From Ferruginibacter sp050611725 (GTDB lineage: Bacteria; Bacteroidota; Bacteroidia; Chitinophagales; Chitinophagaceae), in NCBI RefSeq assembly GCF_050611725.1, contig NZ_JBODJB010000001.1, positions 1,798,001 to 1,862,000 of the forward strand: a stretch of 64,000 nt of DNA. Reading direction: 5' to 3'. The notes under the pieces were generated by a model. The model made no database searches and was not told where the DNA came from. It saw nothing but the letters and a program-made list of their open reading frames with translations. This document shows positions 58,534 through 64,000 of the stretch, piece by piece (position 1 is the stretch's first letter; each line of letters begins with the position of its first letter). The position numbers were made by a program, and so were the translations under genes.

Positions 58534-59136
58534 ATGGAAGAAACAATAACATCAGACGTACCCGTTACGCCGGAAAAAGAAACCCGTTGGTATGTACTAA
58601 GGGTGGTAAGTGGTAAAGAACGTAAAATTAAGGAGTACCTTGATAAAGATATCGTTCGTAATGGTTGGGTAGATATCATCAAACAAATTTTTTTACCGGT
58701 AGAAAAAGTGTATAAAGTACAAGCTGGTAAAAAAGTGATGAGAGAAAGGAACTTCTATCCCGGTTATGTGATGATTGAAGTATCTGCAGGAAAATTGAAT
58801 GATGATATGGTGCAACATATCAGCAATATCAGCAACGTAATGCACTTTTTAACCGATGGCAAAGGCAGCAAAGGAAACATTATTTCTTTACGCAAAGCTG
58901 AGGTAAATAAAATGTTGGGTAAAGTTGATGAAATGGGTGAAGCAGGCGGTGTTACAATGAGCGAACCATTTATAGTTGGCGAAACCATCAAGATCATTGA
59001 TGGTCCGTTCAACGACTTTAACGGTGTGATAGAAGAGGTGAATGACGAGAAGAAGAAATTAAAAGTACAAGTGAAAATATTTGGTAGAGCTACACCTGTA
59101 GAATTAAACTACATGCAGGTTGAAAAGATCAGCTAA
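58534..59136 (+). CDS. nusG: transcription termination/antitermination factor NusG
   Basis: 200 residues. NGN domain with WYVLRVVSGKERKIKEYLD (19-37) and KVMRERNFYPGYVMIEV, and a C-terminal KOW domain FIVGETIKIIDGPFNDFNGVIEEV. NusG links RNA polymerase with Rho and ribosomes. In most bacteria rplK-rplA follow; here a terminator and two opposite tRNA-Leu genes follow instead, so the secE-nusG unit is cut from the ribosomal protein operon. Confidence 0.97.
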   Translation: MEETITSDVPVTPEKETRWYVLRVVSGKERKIKEYLDKDIVRNGWVDIIKQIFLPVEKVYKVQAGKKVMRERNFYPGYVMIEVSAGKLNDDMVQHISNISNVMHFLTDGKGSKGNIISLRKAEVNKMLGKVDEMGEAGGVTMSEPFIVGETIKIIDGPFNDFNGVIEEVNDEKKKLKVQVKIFGRATPVELNYMQVEKIS

Positions 59137-59157
59137 CATTTTTTTAGAATTTATTGA

Positions 59158-59186
59158 AGCCATTCCTGAAGGAGTGGCTTTTTTAT
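59158..59186 (+). terminator. nusG terminator
   Basis: AGCCATTCC and GGAGTGGCT form a stem with one G-T pair and a 4-base loop, followed by six Ts. Confidence 0.85.
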
Positions 59187-59208
59187 TTTGACGATATTAA
59201 TTATATAA

Positions 59209-59236
59209 AGAAACACCCTCCAGAAGGGAGGGTGTT
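59209..59236 (-). terminator. terminator of tRNA-Leu (CAG)
   Basis: On the minus strand ACACCCTCC and GGAGGGTGT form a 9-bp stem followed by TTCTTT, directly after the tRNA. Confidence 0.75.
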
Positions 59237-59237
59237 G

Positions 59238-59321
59238 TGCCCGGGACTGGATTCGAACCAGCACATAGTTTCCTACGCTGCCACCTGAAGGCAGTGCGTC
59301 TACCAATTTCGCCACCCGGGC
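59238..59321 (-). tRNA. tRNA-Leu (CAG)
   Basis: Minus strand: acceptor GCCCGGG/CCCGGGC, anticodon loop TTCAGGT with CAG, long variable arm, T loop TTCGAAT, discriminator A. Confidence 0.96.
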
Positions 59322-59346
59322 AAGTAACTATCAAATGCAAATAAAA

Positions 59347-59369
59347 AAGCACTGATTTATCAGTGCTTA
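59347..59369 (-). terminator. terminator of tRNA-Leu (CAA)
   Basis: Minus strand: AAGCACTGA and TCAGTGCTT form a perfect 9-bp stem followed by TTTT. It shows the two tRNA-Leu genes end separately. Confidence 0.8.
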
Positions 59370-59370
59370 G

Positions 59371-59454
59371 TGCCCACGAAAGGAATCGAACCTTCACGCC
59401 CTTGCGAACGGCAGATTTTGAGTCTGCTGCGTCTACCAATTCCGCCACATGGGC
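59371..59454 (-). tRNA. tRNA-Leu (CAA)
   Basis: Minus strand: acceptor GCCCATG/CGTGGGC, anticodon loop CTCAAAA with CAA, long variable arm GTTCGCAAGGGC, T loop TTCGATT, discriminator A. Confidence 0.95.
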
Positions 59455-59463
59455 AATACACAT

Positions 59464-59525
59464 CGTTTAAAGTTGGTAGGGTTAAAACGTTTAAGAACGT
59501 TCAACCATTAAACGGTTTAATCGGG
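59464..59525. repeat. inverted repeat, AAACGTTTAA family (copy 5)
   Basis: CGTTTAAAGTTGGTAGGGTT and the arm ATTAAACGGTTTAATCGGGTT surround AAACGTTTAAGAACGTT, which is itself palindromic. It lies between tRNA-Leu (CAA) and hscB, upstream of the tRNA on its strand. Confidence 0.55.
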
Positions 59526-59538
59526 TTGCGAAATTACG

Positions 59539-60018
59539 TTAATCATTAATTCTGTCCAAAATACGTTGTAAGTATTTTTTCTTAAAGTAATATTCCTTCA
59601 CTTTAAGCAGATCGGCCGTATTTGCTGTAGCATCATTGTATGTCTCAATGATTTGTTTTACGGCACTGTAGGCTTCGTTTTCAATGGCTTTTATAGCATT
59701 GATTGAGTTCTCATTCAACTCTTCATTCAGCTCCATCATTTCCATTAAAAAGTCCGGTGGAAGTTGATATTTCTCTTCTTCTTCAAGCAAGCCCTTTAAT
59801 TGTAAAACATATTTGAGTGTGAGATCGGGATTTTGAAATATTTTAAATGCTTTATTTATATCGGATGATTTTTCCAGCACTTCAGCCTGCTCATCTTCTG
59901 ATGCCTGTGAAAAAAAATCGGGATGATATTTTTTTTGAAGCTCAAAATACTTTTTGGGCAATATGTTTTTATCTACCTGTAAACAGACGGGCAAATCAAA
60001 TAATTCAAAATAATTCAT
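59539..60018 (-). CDS. hscB: Fe-S cluster assembly co-chaperone HscB
   Basis: 159 residues. J-domain at the N-terminus (about 1-72) with the HPD motif YHPDFF near residue 31, followed by a three-helix C-terminal domain (about 85-159). HscB brings the scaffold IscU to HscA. The hscA gene is 10 kb away at 48170. HscB genes are usually in the isc operon, so the two are dispersed here. Confidence 0.92.
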   Translation of the reverse strand: MNYFELFDLPVCLQVDKNILPKKYFELQKKYHPDFFSQASEDEQAEVLEKSSDINKAFKIFQNPDLTLKYVLQLKGLLEEEEKYQLPPDFLMEMMELNEELNENSINAIKAIENEAYSAVKQIIETYNDATANTADLLKVKEYYFKKKYLQRILDRIND

Positions 60019-60039
60019 ATAACAAAGATACTTTTATTA

Positions 60040-60118
60040 GAACACGGGTTACACGGATTTTATGGATTAAAAATAATTTTATCCGTGAAAATCATTTTAA
60101 TCCGTGTAATCCGTGTTC
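60040..60118. repeat. 20-bp inverted repeat around 39-bp centre (AATCCGTGT words)
   Basis: GAACACGGGTTACACGGATT (60040-60059) pairs with AATCCGTGTAATCCGTGTTC (60099-60118) at 19 of 20 positions. The centre also has ATCCGTGA words. It fills the divergent gap between hscB and the next gene. Confidence 0.75.
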
Positions 60119-60142
60119 CAATAAAATCGTAAATTACATTTG

Positions 60143-61339
60143 ATGCTTACCATTGGTTTAATAAAAGAAGGGAAAATACCTGCGGATAACCGTGTGGCGC
60201 TTACACCCGCTCAATGTAAATGGATAGAACAACATTTTCCGAATATCAAGATCATTGTGCAAGGCTGTAACCATAGGTGTTTTGCAGATAAGGAGTATGA
60301 AAGAGCCGGCATACAAGTTCAGGATGCTGTTGATGATTGCGATATACTACTAGGTATCAAAGAGGTTCCTATAAGTATGTTGATTGCCGGCAAAACTTAT
60401 CTCTTCTTCTCACATACAAAAAAGTTGCAGCCACATAACCAACAGCTTTTCAGGTCAATTATTGAAAAGAAAATTACCCTGATAGATTATGAATGTTTAG
60501 AGCATGACGATGGTCAACGTATCATCGGCTTTGGTTTTTTTGCAGGTATTGTGGGGGCACATAACGGTATGATGGCTTATGGCAGAAGAACGGGTGCATT
60601 TAAGTTGGGTAGAGTGTTTGAGTGTAAAGATTATAGACACTTGATTCATACCTATTTTGGAGTAAAACTTCCAAAAATAAAGATAGCCGTAACCGGTAGT
60701 GGCAGGGTAGCACATGGTATTGTAGAAGTTATGAACTTAATGGGAGTAACAGAAGTAGAGCCGGATGAATATCTTGAGCGAAAATTTTCATACCCGGTTT
60801 ATGTAGCACTAAAGGGATCAGATCTTTATGTACACAAGGAGACTAAAACCTACAACAGAGAAGACTTTCATCGCCATCCGGAAATGTACAGAAGCAGATT
60901 TTTACCATATACCAGGTGTTCCGATATTTTAATGAATGGTATTTACTGGAGCGAAAATGCACCGAGACTATTTGACAGGTCAGATATCGACGATGCTTTT
61001 ACGATTGAAACCATTGCTGATATTACAGATGATGTAAATGGCTCGGTGCCGATCAATGTTGGAGATCAATCAATAGAAGATCCTGTTTACGGGATCGATA
61101 GATCATCATTTAAAAAAACAGATCCTTATTTATCAAGTTCTATTGATGTAATGGCCGTAGGTAATCTACCTAATGAATTGCCGAGAGATGCCAGCAGGTA
61201 TTTTGGAGAGCAACTGATCAAATTTATTTTGGAAGATCTGGTAACAGGAGGGAGTGCTATCATCGACAGAGCTACTATTGTGAATAAAGGAATTATTACC
61301 CAGCCTTATGCATACATGAACACTTATGCTGGTTTATAA
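60143..61339 (+). CDS. NAD-dependent lysine/alanine dehydrogenase-like protein (Lys1/PNT fold)
   Basis: 398 residues from ATG 60143. The N-terminal domain resembles alanine dehydrogenase/transhydrogenase and saccharopine dehydrogenase (IGLIKEGKIPADNRVALTP, CFADKEYERAGIQVQDA, LLGIKEVP). YLFFSHTKKLQPHNQQLF with the catalytic His and DYECLEHDDGQRIIGFG follow. The Rossmann motif IAVTGSGRVAHG is near residue 176. The pattern fits saccharopine dehydrogenase (lysine-forming), an enzyme of alpha-aminoadipate metabolism. Members are widespread in Bacteroidota; the true substrate is uncertain. TACATTTG just before the ATG looks like a -7 element but is too close for a leader. The gene's end overlaps the convergent trmN6 by 6 bases. 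Confidence 0.82.
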   Translation: MLTIGLIKEGKIPADNRVALTPAQCKWIEQHFPNIKIIVQGCNHRCFADKEYERAGIQVQDAVDDCDILLGIKEVPISMLIAGKTYLFFSHTKKLQPHNQQLFRSIIEKKITLIDYECLEHDDGQRIIGFGFFAGIVGAHNGMMAYGRRTGAFKLGRVFECKDYRHLIHTYFGVKLPKIKIAVTGSGRVAHGIVEVMNLMGVTEVEPDEYLERKFSYPVYVALKGSDLYVHKETKTYNREDFHRHPEMYRSRFLPYTRCSDILMNGIYWSENAPRLFDRSDIDDAFTIETIADITDDVNGSVPINVGDQSIEDPVYGIDRSSFKKTDPYLSSSIDVMAVGNLPNELPRDASRYFGEQLIKFILEDLVTGGSAIIDRATIVNKGIITQPYAYMNTYAGL

Positions 61340-62044
61340 ATACAGATAATAATCTTTTAGTAATTCTTTAAACTCGTTGGTGTAATTGTTGTTGCCATCT
61401 TTGATGATGATTGTTTTTTCAATCATCGAAATTTTATTTCTACCAAAAACAAAGAAAGTTCTGAAATAATCATGCTTAGGCGTTTGTCTTACAAGTACTT
61501 TCTCTTCAATAAAAAAGTTATTAGCTTGAAGTAGTTGATTGAAATCTTCCGATCGGCTGAAAGGCAGTATCACAGCAGATTTCCCATCTGGTGAAAGATT
61601 TCGGTCGATAGTTTCTATTAATTTATTTAGTGTTAAGCCGGTGTCATGTTTTGCTGCATTTTTTTCTGCGTTGGCAGATCTTAGATCATCCTCGAAGAAA
61701 GGCGGATTGCTAATGATCAGATCATATTTTTTATCAGCAACAAACATTGTAATATCATCATTAAAAATTTGTAGACTTTCTTTCCAGGGAGTTGTGGCAA
61801 AGTTTTCTCCTGCTTGCTGATAAGCATTTGTATCAATTTCTACAGCATCAATAGCTGCATCGGTTTTCTGTGCAAGCATTAAGGTTAACAGCCCTGTTCC
61901 TGTACCAATATCTAAAATGTTGGAAGTTGATTGTTGGAAGTTACTAGCAACGTATGCACCGAACAAACAGCTATCTGTACAAACTTTCATTGCACATCGG
62001 TCCTGGTGGATGGTGAATTGTTTGAATTGGAAGAAACTGTTCAT
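61334..62044 (-). CDS. trmN6: tRNA1(Val) adenine-N6 methyltransferase, TrmN6 type
   Basis: 236 residues. Class I SAM methyltransferase with the FxFKQFTIHQDRCAMKVCTDSCLFGA N-terminus, motif I ILDIGTGTGLLTLM (about 44-57), DAVEIDTNA, and the catalytic NPPF motif in DLIISNPPFFEDDLR. These define the YfiC/TrmN6 group, which methylates A37 of tRNA-Val. The gene is convergent with the dehydrogenase and followed upstream by a word-built inverted repeat (62045-62113). Confidence 0.92.
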   Translation of the reverse strand: MNSFFQFKQFTIHQDRCAMKVCTDSCLFGAYVASNFQQSTSNILDIGTGTGLLTLMLAQKTDAAIDAVEIDTNAYQQAGENFATTPWKESLQIFNDDITMFVADKKYDLIISNPPFFEDDLRSANAEKNAAKHDTGLTLNKLIETIDRNLSPDGKSAVILPFSRSEDFNQLLQANNFFIEEKVLVRQTPKHDYFRTFFVFGRNKISMIEKTIIIKDGNNNYTNEFKELLKDYYLYL

Positions 62045-62113
62045 AGTTCATAGTTTATAGTTAATGGTTAATAGTTTTTAGCCGCTGAATACAACTATGA
62101 ACGATGAACCATC
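62045..62113. repeat. inverted repeat between tsaD and trmN6
   Basis: ATAGTTCATAGTTTATAGTT and further copies pair with the arm containing AACTATGAACGATGAACCAT. It is word-built as in the other spacers. Confidence 0.6.
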
Positions 62114-62115
62114 AA

Positions 62116-63159
62116 CTAACTCCATTCTGCTTTTGCACTTGGTGACACACTCAGATCAGTAAAATCTTTGTTCAGGTATTTATAATAAGCTGTTATAGCA
62201 ATCATTCCTGCATTATCGGTGCAATACTGAAATGCAGGAATATAGGTTTGCCAGCCCATTTTTTCTCCGGTTTCCTGTAAAGCCTTACGTAGTCCACTAT
62301 TAGCACTAACACCACCGGCTATGCAAACATTTGTTACACCGGTTTGTAGGGCGGCTTTTTTCAATTTATTCAGCAAGATGCTGATGATCCTGTTTTGAAT
62401 CGATGCACAAATATCGTTCAGGTTATCAGCAATGAATTTTTTCTTTTCATCTTCAGTTGCCAAAAATTCTTCTTTATATACATTGCTCGATCCTGCATTT
62501 TGTAAAAAATAAAGAATAGAAGTTTTCAAACCGCTGAAACTAAAATTTAATTCGGGTATTTGTGGCTCAGGAAAGCTAAACCGTTGTGCATTGCCGCTAG
62601 TTGCGTACTTATCTATTAACGGGCCGCCGGGGTAGGGCAGACCTAAAAGTTTTGCTGATTTATCGAATGCTTCGCCGGCGGCATCATCAATGGTTTCGCC
62701 AATCACTTTCATTGAAGAAGGGCTTTCACAAAGTACGATTTGTGTATGTCCTCCACTAACAGTAAGGCATAGAAAAGGGAAAGAAGGTTTCTCATCTGCA
62801 ATTAAGTTGGCTAAAACATGTGCTTGCATATGATGTACGGCTATAAGCGGTTTATTTAAAGCCATCGCCATCGATTTTGCAAACTGCGTTCCTACCAATA
62901 ATGAACCAATCAGCCCGGGGGCTTGTGTAAAAGCAACAGCATCTATATCCGAAAGATGAATACCGGCTTCTTTTATAGCTGCATCAACAACCGGAACAAT
63001 GTTTTGCATATGTGCTCTGCTGGCCAACTCGGGCACAACACCGCCATATTTTTCATGAATGGTTTGGTTGGCAATGAAATTGGATAATATTTTGCCATCC
63101 CGGCAAACAGAAGCGGACGTTTCATCGCAAGAAGATTCTATAGCTAAAATTGTAATGAT
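62116..63159 (-). CDS. tsaD: tRNA threonylcarbamoyladenosine synthase subunit TsaD, non-ATG start
   Basis: 347 residues if translation begins at ATC 63159 (346 from ATT 63156). TsaD transfers the threonylcarbamoyl group to A37 of tRNAs reading ANN codons. The signature TILAIESSCDETSASVC is at the N-terminus, and HMQAH near residue 112 holds the metal. AFTQAPGLIGSLLVG, LTVSGGHTQIVLCE, AGEAFDKSAKLLGLPYPGGP and AGGVSANSGLR complete the ASKHA fold. In this frame an in-frame TAA ends two codons before the ATC (TAA TTT ATC ATT ACA ATT), so no ATG exists. The first ATG/GTG/TTG would remove the first 40 residues with the ESSCDET motif. A -7-like TAAATTTG lies at 63187-63194 on this strand. Confidence 0.9.
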   Translation of the reverse strand: MITILAIESSCDETSASVCRDGKILSNFIANQTIHEKYGGVVPELASRAHMQNIVPVVDAAIKEAGIHLSDIDAVAFTQAPGLIGSLLVGTQFAKSMAMALNKPLIAVHHMQAHVLANLIADEKPSFPFLCLTVSGGHTQIVLCESPSSMKVIGETIDDAAGEAFDKSAKLLGLPYPGGPLIDKYATSGNAQRFSFPEPQIPELNFSFSGLKTSILYFLQNAGSSNVYKEEFLATEDEKKKFIADNLNDICASIQNRIISILLNKLKKAALQTGVTNVCIAGGVSANSGLRKALQETGEKMGWQTYIPAFQYCTDNAGMIAITAYYKYLNKDFTDLSVSPSAKAEWS

Positions 63160-63162
63160 AAA

Positions 63163-63232
63163 TTATGATTTATAAGTTATGAGTTGCAAATTTAATTCAT
63201 AATTCATAACTCATCATTCATAATTATTTTGA
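63163..63232. repeat. inverted repeat upstream of tsaD (TTATGAATTATGAG words)
   Basis: AATTATGATTTATAAGTTAT (from about 63161) and the arm CATAACTCATCATTCATAAT (to about 63227) pair at most positions around CAAATTTAATTC. The tsaD -7 element TAAATTTG (63187-63194, minus strand) lies within the centre. Confidence 0.65.
63187..63194 (-). promoter_or_regulatory. -7 element TAAATTTG for tsaD
   Basis: TAAATTTG fits TAnnTTTG. It gives a leader of about 25-30 bases to the AUC/AUU start at 63156-63159 and shows transcription begins in the gap, not in the permease gene. Confidence 0.5.
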
Positions 63233-64000
63233 ACGTATTGCCACCACCGGATTCATTTTTGCAGCTCTTGATGCAGGAAAAATACCGGAGAGGATACCGA
63301 CCAACAAACAGATAAAGAAAGTTGTTATAATGAGCGGAAGAGAAATATACACAGGAAAATTTAGTGGGCCGGATAATACCAATGAGAGTATATACACAAG
63401 AAATAATCCGATAATACCACCGAGAAAACAAAGTATGGTAGCCTCTAGTAAAAATTCAAATAATATACTTGCGCTTTTAGCACCTACGGCCTTTTTTAAA
63501 CCTATAACAGCTGTACGCTCTTTAACTGTTACAAACATAATATTGGCAATGCCGAACATACCAACAATTAAACTGATTACACCAATGAGCCCGCCAACGA
63601 TATTGACTGTTTTGAATAAGCCACTTACAGCTTCACTAAAGGCTTCTACACTGTTTAGTGAGAAATTATCTTCTTGTGTAGGCCCGAGTCTTCTTATTTG
63701 ACGCATAATGCCTTCCAACTCATCGCTCAACGCTGCAGTTGTAACGCCTTCTTTTCCTTTTGCAATAAGTACGGGGTTGGCATAATCATCTTGAATGATC
63801 TGTTTGCAAAATTTATATGGCAACATGATACAATTATCATAATCCCATCCGATAAAATTCTTTCCTTCTTTTTTTATGATACCAACAATCGTAACTTTTT
63901 TACCTTTTACTTCGAATGTTTTTCCGAGAGCTCGGCTAGCATCACCATATAATTTTTCAGCATTGTCATAGCCTATTAAAGCTACGGGGCTACCGCTGTT
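63224..64000 (-). CDS. MacB-type ABC transporter permease (partial, C-terminal part)
   Basis: The frame is open from the right edge (64000) to the stop at 63224, giving 258 residues without a start, so the N-terminus is outside the window. The visible part begins in a periplasmic MacB-PCD domain (LYGDASRALGKTFEVKGKKVTIVGI) and passes through a further region with NFSLNSVEAFSEAVSG. It then has the FtsX membrane domain with three helices (IVGGLIGVISLIVGMFGIANI, the ILFEFLLEATILCFLGGIIG region, and PLIITTFFICLLVGILSGIFP) and the closing ASRAAKMNPVVAIRSK, a hallmark of the family. The partner ATPase is not in the window with certainty; 13306-14022 has the right type. Confidence 0.88.
   Translation of the reverse strand, partial: NSGSPVALIGYDNAEKLYGDASRALGKTFEVKGKKVTIVGIIKKEGKNFIGWDYDNCIMLPYKFCKQIIQDDYANPVLIAKGKEGVTTAALSDELEGIMRQIRRLGPTQEDNFSLNSVEAFSEAVSGLFKTVNIVGGLIGVISLIVGMFGIANIMFVTVKERTAVIGLKKAVGAKSASILFEFLLEATILCFLGGIIGLFLVYILSLVLSGPLNFPVYISLPLIITTFFICLLVGILSGIFPASRAAKMNPVVAIRSK

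Noticed and set aside
60135..60142. TACATTTG as promoter of the Lys1-like gene
   Set aside because: It touches the ATG, which would lie upstream of the predicted transcript start; chance match is likelier.
63036..63038. GTG as the tsaD start
   Set aside because: It would remove the universally conserved ESSCDET region, whose codons are intact upstream in the same frame.

Overview
The window looks like a chromosomal segment of a low-GC Bacteroidota bacterium, most likely of the Chitinophagaceae type. The signs are: TAnnTTTG -7 promoter elements; almost no Shine-Dalgarno sequences except a strong one before rpsU; futalosine-pathway menaquinone genes (mqnB, mqnD); a TonB receptor with a carboxypeptidase-like N-terminal domain; an OmpA protein with thrombospondin type 3 repeats; Bacteroidota-specific small families; and an EF-P of the type with Arg32 in its tip loop. 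The family-level call is inference from protein resemblance, not from rRNA.

Layout. 1-700: edge of a cassette-like accessory region (partial DUF1572 gene) beside tRNA-Arg. 0.8-16.3 kb: housekeeping genes (YitT, ABC-F, thrS, infC, LolD- and MacB-like ATPases, cobalamin adenosyltransferase, gatC, trpS, deoxynucleoside kinase) with an envelope operon (DUF3347 protein, zincin-like lipoprotein, TonB receptor). 16.4-21.1 kb: a signalling locus with a split membrane sensor/histidine kinase and three NarL-type regulators around a 1-kb gene-poor region full of inverted repeats, which also holds a possible 18-residue peptide gene. 21.1-29.7 kb: photolyase, menaquinone, pterin (queD, folE) and fabD genes plus small membrane proteins. 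30.7-32.6 kb: two genes of unknown function in cassette-like units with matched terminal 10-mers. 32.7-42.8 kb: rhomboid, mdh, efp, accB-accC, an LTA-synthase-like protein, an indoleamine dioxygenase-like protein and a half-length asparaginase. 43-53.9 kb: cell-envelope genes (GH13, L,D-transpeptidase, RlpA, OmpA), hscA, surface-polymer acyltransferases and ribE. 54-59.5 kb: translation genes (rpsU, xerC, hpf, a tRNA-tuf-tRNA-secE-nusG unit, two tRNA-Leu). 59.5-64 kb: hscB, a lysine/alanine-dehydrogenase-like gene, trmN6, tsaD with no ATG start, and a partial MacB-type permease.

What stands out. (1) Cassette-like units bounded by GTTRKGGCA-type cores at both ends of the accessory segments, with a shared ~60-bp 3' segment and no integrase in view. 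(2) More than fifteen intergenic imperfect inverted repeats whose arms are built from reiterated short words. (3) The structured region between the regulators, with a 32-bp perfect palindrome. (4) tsaD starting at AUC/AUU. (5) The lone strong Shine-Dalgarno at rpsU. (6) A 34-bp inverted repeat inside the accB-accC unit. No CRISPR array, rRNA, transposase or prophage was seen.
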